A stretch of 64,000 bases of DNA from Hyphomicrobiales bacterium (GTDB taxonomy: Bacteria; Pseudomonadota; Alphaproteobacteria; Rhizobiales; Rhizobiaceae), in the NCBI GenBank assembly GCA_900469955.1, contig UBYX01000033.1, positions 62,001 through 126,000 on the forward strand, in the 5' to 3' direction. Position numbers and translations under genes: made by a program. Of this stretch, positions 49,020 to 58,096 are shown piece by piece. The notes under the pieces were generated by a model. The model worked only from the letters and a program-made list of their open reading frames with translations, was not told the origin of the DNA and did no database searches. The stretch's first letter is position 1, and each line of letters opens with the position of its first letter.

Positions 49020-51598
49020 TTGCCGACCACTCCTCTCAAGCCGCCGCTGATTAGAAGCGTCGCGTCCATCATTACGATGGCAGGGCTCACTCCGCCCGCC
49101 ACGGCCAGATAGCGTGGCTTCCAGATCGGATGGAACTTCGACTTGAAAGCCTTCAATCCCCTGAAATTGTAAAACCGTTCGCCATGCTCGAATACGACAC
49201 CGCCGATCCGGTCCCAGACCGGAGCAGCCTCGCGTGCGGCCATACCAGCGAGCGGTGCCATGCCAAGATTGAACTGTGCATAACCGGCATCGCGGAGATA
49301 TTCCATGATCTTCACAAATAGGAAATCCATGGAGCCCTTGGGCGCATCAGGCGCAAAACGCATGAGATCAACAGTTCCTTCCTGCTTCGTGTCGGTAACC
49401 GATAGCGTCGCGAAAGCAAGGATACGGTCTTCCTTTCGCAAAATGGCGACGGGCTGGGAACTTACATAGTCGTCGCGGAAGGACCCAAGCGAAAAGGTCT
49501 TTTCACGGGTATTATGCTCTGCAAGCCAGGCATCGGAAACCTCTTTAAGATCCTCGATAGAGGCCATGACCTCCGACTGGTCGATAACCGAGAACTCCAG
49601 TCCTTCCCGTGCACCCTTGTTCACCGCCTGGCGGAGGCTCGCGAGACGACTGCCTTTCAGATCGAAACGCGTGAGGTCGACAATTGCAAGTTCACCCAGC
49701 TTGAAAGCTCTCAGCCCCGCATCTGCACAATGCGAAAGCAGGTCCGGCGATATCTGATAGAAAACCGCCCGCCCGCCCTGGGCGCGCGCCTCCTCGACGA
49801 AACGCCACACCAAGTCCGCGGTTTCGCTCGGGGCGCCGATTGGATCGAAAAGCGCGATCCAGGACCGTCCCTGAATACCGTACATGATGAATGCATTTCC
49901 GCTTTCGGAAAACATCAGACGCTTATCGCCCATCCGAATCAGGTTGGCATCGGCACTGTCCTGTGCCATCGCAATCCGGATTGCCGCTTCAAGATCGCCC
50001 GTCGTCGACGGGGGCGAACGAAATGCCGCCGGTCGAAGCAGACTGAAAAGAGACAGCATTCCTGAAAAGATCGTCAGGCCCAAAGCAGCACGCAGGCCGC
50101 GCGGTGCCTCTTCGGCAAATTCGAACTGCCACCACAGTTCGTGGCTGTATTCCACCTCGCGATATACGAAAAGCAGGATGGTGACGGCCGCGGCAACAAC
50201 GATCAGCATCGCGGTCATCCAGCTCGGCGTCAGGACCTGACCGAACATCGAAGACCGCCGATGGAATTGTTTGGCGCTGAGAACAAGCCCTGCAAGAAGG
50301 ACGATCAGGAACACCGCCTCGAAAAGGGCGACCGCACGCACGAACGCCAAGACAAGTGCAAGCGCGGCGCAAATCAGCCCCGTCCACCAGGCCCCATCGA
50401 GTCTCTGTCCGATGCCGCGTGCAGCGACGAACAGGACAAGCCCAAGAATGCTCGACAGGAAATGCGCACCCTCCACGAACGGCAGCGGCAGGTAGCTGGA
50501 AAGCAGATTAAGATCGGAATCCGGCGTCGGAGTGACGCTGGAAAAGATCAACATCGCTCCCGCAATCATTGCAAAAGTAGCAAGCAACGGTGGCGCCAGA
50601 CGAAATTCCAGCTTCCGCAAAGTCGATGCAACCGGGTGATGAGCAAGCTGCCGAACTTCAAGGCCGATCACGACGAGAGTGGCGATGAAGAGAGGCAGAA
50701 CGTGATAGATGACACGGTATAGTACGAGGCTGCCAAGAACCTGGTCGACGCCGACCGTGCTGCCGAGAGCTGCAATGATTATCGTTTCGAAAACGCCGAG
50801 GCCTGCCGGCACATGGCTGAGTACCCCGATGCCGACGGCGGTGGCATAGATTGCCAGGAATGACGACCAACCGATTTCGGTCTGCGGCAAGAGGACATAG
50901 AGGACCGACGAAGAAGCGGCGATGTCGAGCGCCGTGACCAGAAACTGCTGCGACGACGTACGGGTATCCGGCAGGCGGATGTTCAGGCGGCCGATCGCGA
51001 TGGTACGACCGTTCCTCCCCCATACGACCATTGCAAAAAGCACGGCGATGATCACCACCGCTCCGGCCCGCACCCAGCCCTGGTCGATATGGGCAATCGC
51101 TGCGATCCGAGGCGCCGTAATGAGCGAGGCAAAAGCAGTAACCGCCAGCAATCCGACGCCGAAGGCCAACGTTACGAAGGCGATAACCCGGCCGATATCA
51201 TCCGGCGAAAGCCCCAGACGCGAATAGGCACGAAATCGAATAGCCCCGCCGCTAAGTGCCCCGAATCCGGCCGTGTTGCCGACCGCATAGGCACTGAACG
51301 CAGTCATCGCAACCGGTACCGGCGGTAATGAGCGGCCGATATAGGCAAGCGCGTTCATATCGTAGCCGACGAGTGCCGCAAAACTCAGCGCGGTGAAGAA
51401 GATCGCCAACCCGATCGATGACCAACGGGTATGGGCGAGCGCCTCAACCACATCGTCATAGCTGACCTCCGTGGTGAGATCGTAGATCGCGAAGGTCGTG
51501 AAGGCGAAGACCAGCAACACCGCGAGCGCGATGAGGTAGGAACGATACGTTTCAAAGAGGTCTCGAAAGCGGCTGGGCTGACGATCCGTGGATTCCAT
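49016..51598 (-). CDS. lpiA: Lysyl-phosphatidylglycerol synthase/flippase, LpiA/MprF
   Basis: An 860-residue bifunctional membrane protein. About fourteen helices fill residues 15-530 (the MprF flippase part, with AVGNTAGFGALSGGAIRFRAYSRLGLS), then a cytoplasmic DUF2156 aminoacyl-transferase domain (about 545-850, with FMYGIQGRSW-like ALFDPIGAP, AVFYQISPD, FLFVKIMEYLRDAGYAQFNLGMAPL). It transfers lysine from lysyl-tRNA to phosphatidylglycerol and flips the product. In R. tropici lpiA is acid-inducible. The acvB partner downstream would hydrolyse the lipid and return lysine. Confidence 0.92.
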   Translation of the reverse strand: MESTDRQPSRFRDLFETYRSYLIALAVLLVFAFTTFAIYDLTTEVSYDDVVEALAHTRWSSIGLAIFFTALSFAALVGYDMNALAYIGRSLPPVPVAMTAFSAYAVGNTAGFGALSGGAIRFRAYSRLGLSPDDIGRVIAFVTLAFGVGLLAVTAFASLITAPRIAAIAHIDQGWVRAGAVVIIAVLFAMVVWGRNGRTIAIGRLNIRLPDTRTSSQQFLVTALDIAASSSVLYVLLPQTEIGWSSFLAIYATAVGIGVLSHVPAGLGVFETIIIAALGSTVGVDQVLGSLVLYRVIYHVLPLFIATLVVIGLEVRQLAHHPVASTLRKLEFRLAPPLLATFAMIAGAMLIFSSVTPTPDSDLNLLSSYLPLPFVEGAHFLSSILGLVLFVAARGIGQRLDGAWWTGLICAALALVLAFVRAVALFEAVFLIVLLAGLVLSAKQFHRRSSMFGQVLTPSWMTAMLIVVAAAVTILLFVYREVEYSHELWWQFEFAEEAPRGLRAALGLTIFSGMLSLFSLLRPAAFRSPPSTTGDLEAAIRIAMAQDSADANLIRMGDKRLMFSESGNAFIMYGIQGRSWIALFDPIGAPSETADLVWRFVEEARAQGGRAVFYQISPDLLSHCADAGLRAFKLGELAIVDLTRFDLKGSRLASLRQAVNKGAREGLEFSVIDQSEVMASIEDLKEVSDAWLAEHNTREKTFSLGSFRDDYVSSQPVAILRKEDRILAFATLSVTDTKQEGTVDLMRFAPDAPKGSMDFLFVKIMEYLRDAGYAQFNLGMAPLAGMAAREAAPVWDRIGGVVFEHGERFYNFRGLKAFKSKFHPIWKPRYLAVAGGVSPAIVMMDATLLISGGLRGVVGK

Positions 51599-51693
51599 TT
51601 TGCTTGCCGATGCTGAGGAAGATTTAGCGCCCGGATTTTGATCAGGCGCGCAGCAAAAGCAATGGGATCACGGCTATAATGTGTCTGATGCCG

Positions 51694-53241
51694 TTAAAGC
51701 GTTGCCACGGTCTTCAATGCGCCATCGAGCGCGATGCCGCTTTCGTCCAGCAGGGCAGCCTGCCGCAGACGCCTCATCCATGCAGCACCATCGTCGCGAT
51801 CAGCCAAGGTCGTCAACGAGAGCATGACGCGATCGAACTTGGAGAGACCCCGAGCATGGGTGTCGGAATATCCTTTCACCAGCCGCCGATTGTTGATCAC
51901 CTCGGTCGCCAGGTCGTAATTCCGCGACAGAAGCGACGTCGCCGCGTTGAGCCAGGTTTCGCGATGCTCAACCTCGCGCAGGTGCCTCAGCGTGCCCCGA
52001 CGCGTGCGGCGGAGAGCCGCCATTACATAAAGCGTCAGGAACCAGAAGAGCGTACCGGTCTGCACCCGTCGGCCCTTGTTGATCCGGCGGTCGAGCCAGG
52101 CGAAAACCTTGGGGCGGCTTTCGATCCAGAGGCCGAGTTTCTTCGGCAGGGTGCCACAAACCTCCTCCATGCGCGGATGCATATATTCGGTCATGTAAAG
52201 GATCTGGTCTTGCTTCACGCCCACCTCACGACGGACGCGCTCGAAACGAGTGCCACGCGTCTTCAAGTCCGCAACACGAATGACATCATCATAGGCCATC
52301 GCGACGGCAACATATTTCGCCGACTGGACAGTGAAGGCATAACCCTTCTCTTCGCCGCCATTGGCGCGGTCGAGCCCGTAAAGCTTCCCGACAAGATCGA
52401 GATATTCGCTCGCATAGCCGGGATCCTGAAAGTCGGTTAGCTTCTTGACACCCGCAAACAGAAGAGGCCAGGCAGCTTCCGGGAATTCGGCACGCAGTCG
52501 ATGCATCAGCCTATCGAGTTCCAAATGGCCGGTGGTCTCCGGTATCACATCGAAACGCTTCGGTGGAGACGCCGCAATTTCCTCACGCGTCTTGGACTTC
52601 GCCCGATCATATGCGGCATTGAATGCCTTGAGGCTCGGCTCCACACCTTTGCCGCCGCCACGGATTGTCGTTTCGAAGGCTTCTTTGGGAAAGGGCAGCA
52701 CGTCTGCCGCAGCCAGCGCACCGAACATCGAAGCGGAAATGACGCTGCCGTTCTTGAGCGCCAGCGTATCCATATCAAAAGCAATGGTGCGTTTCGCCGC
52801 GAAATCGGTCGCCCCGACCACGACGGTCGGATCGCCGATGCCGTTGCCCGGCTTTTCCTTTTCACCGACGGCAAACGAACGATGCGTCGAAGCGATCAGC
52901 ACCGTTTTGTCAGGTGTCACCAGGCCGCGAAGCACCGACCGGCCAGCCTCCATCAGCTCGGCAGCCAGCACCACATCCACGTCGCCCGGCGTCGGCATCA
53001 GCGAGAAGATAGGCGAAACGCCGTCACGGGCGGGCAGCATCTCGATGTAATAGATCGTAGCGCCGGTTCGCTGCGCAACGCCCGGCACCGAGGTCGACTG
53101 CGCCATCCAGCCCTGCTCTTCCGCAAGGCCGACGATCCAGTCGGCCAGCACGCCGCCGCCCTGGCCGCCCATGGCAAGGATGGCGAGCGTCAGCGGCTTG
53201 TCGGCGGCGAGCAGCGTCTTGAGATTTACCGTCTCGTTCAT
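51694..53241 (-). CDS. iorB: Indolepyruvate oxidoreductase subunit B-type (2-oxoacid:acceptor oxidoreductase)
   Basis: A 515-residue protein from the ATG at 53241. The first 200 residues are the gamma/POR-type catalytic domain (LAILAMGGQGGGVLADWIVGLAEEQG, TSVPGVAQRTGATIYYIEML), and about 300 further residues form the long C-terminal domain of aerobic-type IorB proteins (DUF6537-like). It starts 11 bp after iorA in the same transcript. Together they oxidatively decarboxylate an aryl 2-oxoacid to an acyl-CoA. Indolepyruvate is the family default, but the neighbouring anthraniloyl-CoA genes suggest (2-aminophenyl)glyoxylate instead. Confidence 0.86.
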   Translation of the reverse strand: MNETVNLKTLLAADKPLTLAILAMGGQGGGVLADWIVGLAEEQGWMAQSTSVPGVAQRTGATIYYIEMLPARDGVSPIFSLMPTPGDVDVVLAAELMEAGRSVLRGLVTPDKTVLIASTHRSFAVGEKEKPGNGIGDPTVVVGATDFAAKRTIAFDMDTLALKNGSVISASMFGALAAADVLPFPKEAFETTIRGGGKGVEPSLKAFNAAYDRAKSKTREEIAASPPKRFDVIPETTGHLELDRLMHRLRAEFPEAAWPLLFAGVKKLTDFQDPGYASEYLDLVGKLYGLDRANGGEEKGYAFTVQSAKYVAVAMAYDDVIRVADLKTRGTRFERVRREVGVKQDQILYMTEYMHPRMEEVCGTLPKKLGLWIESRPKVFAWLDRRINKGRRVQTGTLFWFLTLYVMAALRRTRRGTLRHLREVEHRETWLNAATSLLSRNYDLATEVINNRRLVKGYSDTHARGLSKFDRVMLSLTTLADRDDGAAWMRRLRQAALLDESGIALDGALKTVATL

Positions 53242-53252
53242 GGCCTTGGTCC

Positions 53253-55406
53253 TCAATCTGCAAACACGATGCGACCGGCTGCACGGCGGGCCTGAAGCCA
53301 GCTGATCGTCTTGCTGCGTATGCGGGAGACAAACCTGTCCCAGCCGGTCGGGTTGTGAATGACATCGGCGCGGTAAAAGGACGGACAGAGGACAGCCGCC
53401 TCGGAAACTTCGCCGCAATTGCCGCAACCGACGCAGGAATTGTCGATGGCTGCAACCGGGTCGTCCTTGAGCGGGTCATCCGTATGTTTGACCGAAAGCG
53501 ACGGGCAGCCGGAAAGCCGGATGCAGGCGTGATCGCCGGTGCAGACGTCCTCGTCCACTCCGAACCGCTCCTTCACCATCCGCTTCCCGTCCTTCACCGC
53601 CTTGGCGAATTGCGGCTTCACCCGGCGCTGCTTGTTCAGCATGCATTCGGAGGAGGCAACGATGATCTTCGGCCCCTTCTCCTTGCTCGTCAGCGCTTCC
53701 TTCAGCGTATCCCGCATCTTCGCGACGTCATAGGTGCGGTCGATCTGCCGCACCCAGGTGGCACCGATGCCCTTCACCGCATTGACGATGGAATTGTTGG
53801 TCTTGCGGTTTGGGTTGATGGCGCGAGACGACAGGATGTCCTGCCCGCCAGTCGCCGCCGAATAGAAATTGTCGACGACCAGAATGACGCCGTCCTGCTT
53901 GTTGAAGACGGCGTTGCCGACAGACGTGGCGAGGCCATTGTGCCAGAAACCACCGTCACCCATGACCGCGATCGAGCGCTTGTCCGCCTCGACATTGAAG
54001 GCCGAAGCGGATGCCGGGCCAAGGCCATATCCCATTGTCGTGCCGCCTATATTGAAGGGCGGCAGGATCGAGAACAGATGGCAGCCGATATCGGCTGAGA
54101 CGTGATGTTCGCCGAGTTCCTTTTCGACCAGTTTCATGGCCGCAAAAATCGGCCGCTCCGGACAGCCCGTGCAAAACCCTGCGGGACGCGCCGGCACCAC
54201 CTCGGCCAGCGCCTTCACCTTGGGATCGTTGAGGATCGGGGTTGGATCCGGAACCGGCGGCTGGTTGCCGAGCAGTAGCCGATCATACATCTCGATGAAG
54301 GCCTTAAGTCCTTTCATCATTACCGGCGCGGTATATTCCCCGCCGAGCGGCAGGATGTCCTTACCATGCACGCGAGTCTGGATGTCACGGCGGCTCATCA
54401 GCGTGTGAAGCGATTGCTCGATATATTCCGGCGCCCCTTCCTCCACCATGATGACGGCTTTCTTGCCGAGGCAGAAGTCGACAACTTCATCGTCGATCAT
54501 CGGATAGGCAACGTTCATGATGTAAAGAGGAATGGAGGAATTGCCGTAGACATCCGCAAGGCCGAGTTGCTGCAAGGCGCGCATTACACCATTATACATG
54601 CCGCCCAGCATGATGATCCCGATCTCTCCTTCCTCCGGGCCGAAAAACTCGTTGAGTTTTCTTTCCCTAATGAAGTTGACGGCAGCCGGCCAGCGGCGTT
54701 CCAGCTTGTCCTTCTCGTGCATGAAGTTCGCCGGCGGCAGCACGATGCGGTTCACGTCACGCACGGGGTTTTCGAGTGCCTGCTTGAGCGTATAGGCCGG
54801 CCGTTTGTTATCCTTGGCGACGAACTGGCCATGTACATGGCAGGCACGGATGCGCACCTCGAGCATGACAGGTGTGGAAGATGCTTCGGAAAGCTCGAAA
54901 CCGTCTTCGACAGCCTTTACGATCGACGGCAGATTCGGACGCGGATCGAGTAGCCACATCTGCGACTTCATCGCGAAAGCGTGGCTGCGCTCCTGCATGA
55001 TCGACGAGCCTTCGCCAAAGTCTTCGCCGAGAATGATGAGTGCGCCGCCGTTGACGCCGCCGGAAGAAAGGTTCGAAAGAGCGTCAGCCGCCACGTTGGT
55101 GCCGGCCGTCGATTTCCAGGTCACGGCACCCCGCACCGGATACATGACCGAGGCAGAGAGCATGGCGGCGGCAGCGGCCTCCGAAGCGGAGGTTTCGAAA
55201 TGCACACCTAGGTCTTGCATGACATCCTTGGCGTCGGCGAGCACATCCATCAGATGCGAGATCGGCGACCCTTGATAACCACCGACATAGGACACACCCG
55301 ACTGTAGCAGCGCCTTGGTAATCGCGAGGATGCCCTCGCCGCGGAAAATCTCGCCTTCTCCAAGCTTCAGATCCTCGACTTCGCGCGCAAATGACCGCTC
55401 GGCCAT
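53253..55406 (-). CDS. iorA: Indolepyruvate oxidoreductase subunit A-type (TPP and FeS subunit)
   Basis: A 717-residue protein from the ATG at 55406 with AGGGGAA upstream. The pyrimidine-binding domain covers about 20-210 and the transketolase C-like region about 255-390. FCTGCPERP at 411-419 and the TPP motif GDGGFWHNG at 483-491 are clear. The C-terminal ferredoxin domain has Cys groups at about 622-634 (CTGDHACIRLSGCP) and 658-674 (CVGCGNCGEVSEAAVLCP). It is divergent from the 2-aminobenzoyl-CoA monooxygenase operon. The reaction is 2-oxoacid + CoA to acyl-CoA + CO2 with reduction of ferredoxin or another acceptor. Confidence 0.89.
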   Translation of the reverse strand: MAERSFAREVEDLKLGEGEIFRGEGILAITKALLQSGVSYVGGYQGSPISHLMDVLADAKDVMQDLGVHFETSASEAAAAAMLSASVMYPVRGAVTWKSTAGTNVAADALSNLSSGGVNGGALIILGEDFGEGSSIMQERSHAFAMKSQMWLLDPRPNLPSIVKAVEDGFELSEASSTPVMLEVRIRACHVHGQFVAKDNKRPAYTLKQALENPVRDVNRIVLPPANFMHEKDKLERRWPAAVNFIRERKLNEFFGPEEGEIGIIMLGGMYNGVMRALQQLGLADVYGNSSIPLYIMNVAYPMIDDEVVDFCLGKKAVIMVEEGAPEYIEQSLHTLMSRRDIQTRVHGKDILPLGGEYTAPVMMKGLKAFIEMYDRLLLGNQPPVPDPTPILNDPKVKALAEVVPARPAGFCTGCPERPIFAAMKLVEKELGEHHVSADIGCHLFSILPPFNIGGTTMGYGLGPASASAFNVEADKRSIAVMGDGGFWHNGLATSVGNAVFNKQDGVILVVDNFYSAATGGQDILSSRAINPNRKTNNSIVNAVKGIGATWVRQIDRTYDVAKMRDTLKEALTSKEKGPKIIVASSECMLNKQRRVKPQFAKAVKDGKRMVKERFGVDEDVCTGDHACIRLSGCPSLSVKHTDDPLKDDPVAAIDNSCVGCGNCGEVSEAAVLCPSFYRADVIHNPTGWDRFVSRIRSKTISWLQARRAAGRIVFAD

Positions 55407-55562
55407 GGCAGTTCCCCTTCGCTTTGTCGGCTTGTCGGCCCAGACATTTGCAAAAGCATATTTTCTTGGTAGCGGATTTGTCAATTCACAATGCTACGCG
55501 AACTGATTTGCATTTCTCTGCGGGAAATCTGCGGGGCTTGGCGATCGAAGCGGAGATGAAAA

Positions 55563-55574
55563 TGTATGCATACA
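55563..55574. promoter_or_regulatory. TGTATGCATACA palindrome upstream of iorA
   Basis: A 12-bp perfect palindrome 157 bp upstream of the iorA ATG in the divergent region 55407-55737. The TATGCATA core is shared with 45824-45833. Confidence 0.45.
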
Positions 55575-55690
55575 CATATTATAGACCGACTTCCGCACAG
55601 TCCCGCTTCCGAGCGGTGATACGGGCAGTCGGCCATAGCCAGAGCGGCTAGCGAATAATAAACTTGACGGCTCGCTTCTAAGCCATATAG

Positions 55691-55702
55691 TTTAAACTTA
55701 AA
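55691..55702. promoter_or_regulatory. TTTAAACTTAAA motif upstream of the monooxygenase operon
   Basis: One mismatch from TTTAAGCTTAAA, ending 35 bp before the ATG at 55738 and just upstream of AGGAGG. The position suits an operator overlapping the promoter or transcription start. Confidence 0.5.
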
Positions 55703-55737
55703 ATAATTAAGCGGCGAACCATCAGGAGGACTTGGAT

Positions 55738-58086
55738 ATGCGCATCGTCTGTATCGGTGGCGGCCCGGCCGGTCTCTATTTCGCGCTCCTGATGAAGAAG
55801 TTTCATCCCGAGCATTCGATCTCGGTCGTCGAGCGCAACAAGCCTTACGACACGTTCGGCTGGGGCGTGGTGTTCTCCGATGCCACCATGGTGTCGATGA
55901 AGGCCTGGGACCCGGAAAGCGCCGCCGAAATCGAGGATGCGTTCAACCACTGGGACGATATCGAACTGCTGTTCAAGGGCACGCGCCAGCGCACCTCCGG
56001 CCACGGCTTCGTCGGCATCGGCCGTAAGAAGCTCTTGAACATCCTGCAGCGTCGCTGCGAAGCGCTCGGCGTCGAACTGGTCTTCGAGACGGAGGCCAAT
56101 GGCGATCTCGATTACCCGGATGCCGACCTGATCATCGCCTCCGACGGCTTCAACTCGAAGATCCGCAACCGTTATCCGGAAGTCTTCGAACCGGACCTCG
56201 TGGTGCGCCCGAACCGCTATATCTGGCTCGGCACCAACAAGCTGTTCGACGCCTTCACCTTCGATTTTCGCAAGACGGACCATGGCTGGTTCCAGGCGCA
56301 TATTTACAAGTTCGACGACAAGACCTCGACCTTCATCGTCGAGACGACAGAAGAGGCGTACGAAAAGCACGGCCTCGGCCAGATGGACCAGCAGGGCTCG
56401 ATCGATTTCTGCCAGAACCTTTTCTCGGAAGTGCTCGAAGGCTCCGAGCTGATGACCAATGCCCGCCATCTGCGCGGATCGGCCTGGCTGAACTTCAACC
56501 GGCTGATCTGCGGCAAATGGAGCCATTTCAACGGCAATTCACATGTCGTGCTGATGGGTGACGCCGCCCATACGGCCCATTTCGCCATCGGCTCCGGCAC
56601 CAAGCTCGCGATCGACGACGCGATCGAGCTCACCAACCAGTTCAACAAGCTGGGCCATGACAAGGACAAGATCCCGGCGGTTCTCGAAACCTACGAGGAA
56701 ATCCGCCGCGTCGATGTCGCCCGCATCCAGAATGCCGCCCGCAACGCCATGGAATGGTTCGAGGTGGTCGGTCAGCGTTATGCCGACACGCTAGAGCCGG
56801 AACAGTTCATGTATTCGATGCTGACCCGCTCGCAGCGTATCAGCCACGAGAATCTCCGCCTGCGCGATCCCAAATGGCTGGAAGGTTACGAGCGCTGGTT
56901 CGCCGGGAAAAACGGTATCGAGGTGACCGGCAACGGCCGCACCCTGCCGCCGATGTTCACGCCCTATTCGCTGCGCGAAACCCATCTGCCGAACCGTATC
57001 GTCATGTCGCCAATGGCCATGTATTCGGCGAAGGACGGGCTACTCGACGATTTCCATCTGGTCCATCTCGGCTCCCGCGCACTCGGCGGCGCCGGCCTCG
57101 TGTTTGGGGAAATGACCTGCGTCTCGCCGGATGCCCGCATCACCCCCGGCTGCCTCGGCCTCTGGAACGACGAGCAGGCGGCGGCGTGGAAGCGTTTCGT
57201 TACCTTCGTGCATGACAATTCCGCCGCCAAGGTCGGCATCCAGCTTGGACATGCGGGCCGTAAGGGCTCGACCAAGGTCGCCTGGGAAGGTATCGACCAA
57301 CCGGTCGAGGAAGGCGGGTGGCCGCTGATTTCGGCTTCGGCGCTCCCCTACCTCAAGACCAGCCAGGTTCCGAAGGCGATGGACCGCGCCGATATGGACC
57401 GGGTGAAGGCCGACCACGTCCGCGCCGCGAAATATGCGGCGGAAGCGGGCGCCGACTGGCTGGAACTGCACTGTGCACACGGCTATCTTCTGTCGAGCTT
57501 CCTCTCGCCGCTCACCAATATCCGCACCGACGAATATGGCGGCAGCCATGAGAACCGCGCGCGTTATCCGCTGGAAGTCTTCAGGGCGATCCGCGAGGTT
57601 TGGCCGGCGGACAAGCCGATCTCTGTTCGCCTCTCCTGCCACGACTGGTTCGAAGGCGGCAACACGCCGGAAGACGCGGCGATCTACGCGCAGATGTTCA
57701 AGGATGCCGGCGCCGACCTGATCGACTGCTCGTCCGGCCAGGTCTGGAAGGAAGAAAAGCCGGTCTATGGCCGCCTGTTCCAGACACCCTTCTCCGACAA
57801 GATCCGCAACGAGATCGGCATTCCGACGATCGCCGTCGGCGCGATCTCGGAAGCCGACCATGCCAATTCGATCATCGCCGCCGGCCGCGCCGATCTCTGC
57901 GCCGTCGCCCGCCCGCATCTGGCGGACCCTGCGTGGGTCCTGCACGAAGCGGCAAAGATCGGCCTGACGAACATTCCGTGGCCGAAACAGTATTATTCTG
58001 GCAAGGCGCAATACGAGACCAACCTCGCGCGTGCCGCGGCGACCGTTGCCCCTCCGGCTGTCGGCCCGGCGGCGGTGGCGAAATAA
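55738..58086 (+). CDS. 2-Aminobenzoyl-CoA (or salicylyl-CoA) monooxygenase/reductase, bifunctional
   Basis: A 782-residue fusion of a FAD monooxygenase (about 1-395) and an Old Yellow Enzyme-type flavin reductase domain (about 405-760). IGGGPAG at 6-12, GDAAHTAH at 274-281 (second FAD motif), then TPYSLRETHLPNRIVMSPMAMYSA, LGHAGRKGS and ELHCAHGYLLSSFLSP of the OYE part. This architecture is that of 2-aminobenzoyl-CoA monooxygenase/reductase of Azoarcus evansii, which hydroxylates and dearomatises anthraniloyl-CoA; salicylyl-CoA 5-hydroxylase is a close relative. AGGAGG with 8-base spacing selects the ATG at 55738 over a TTG two codons earlier. Confidence 0.87.
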   Translation: MRIVCIGGGPAGLYFALLMKKFHPEHSISVVERNKPYDTFGWGVVFSDATMVSMKAWDPESAAEIEDAFNHWDDIELLFKGTRQRTSGHGFVGIGRKKLLNILQRRCEALGVELVFETEANGDLDYPDADLIIASDGFNSKIRNRYPEVFEPDLVVRPNRYIWLGTNKLFDAFTFDFRKTDHGWFQAHIYKFDDKTSTFIVETTEEAYEKHGLGQMDQQGSIDFCQNLFSEVLEGSELMTNARHLRGSAWLNFNRLICGKWSHFNGNSHVVLMGDAAHTAHFAIGSGTKLAIDDAIELTNQFNKLGHDKDKIPAVLETYEEIRRVDVARIQNAARNAMEWFEVVGQRYADTLEPEQFMYSMLTRSQRISHENLRLRDPKWLEGYERWFAGKNGIEVTGNGRTLPPMFTPYSLRETHLPNRIVMSPMAMYSAKDGLLDDFHLVHLGSRALGGAGLVFGEMTCVSPDARITPGCLGLWNDEQAAAWKRFVTFVHDNSAAKVGIQLGHAGRKGSTKVAWEGIDQPVEEGGWPLISASALPYLKTSQVPKAMDRADMDRVKADHVRAAKYAAEAGADWLELHCAHGYLLSSFLSPLTNIRTDEYGGSHENRARYPLEVFRAIREVWPADKPISVRLSCHDWFEGGNTPEDAAIYAQMFKDAGADLIDCSSGQVWKEEKPVYGRLFQTPFSDKIRNEIGIPTIAVGAISEADHANSIIAAGRADLCAVARPHLADPAWVLHEAAKIGLTNIPWPKQYYSGKAQYETNLARAAATVAPPAVGPAAVAK

Positions 58087-58096
58087 GGATCCCGTC

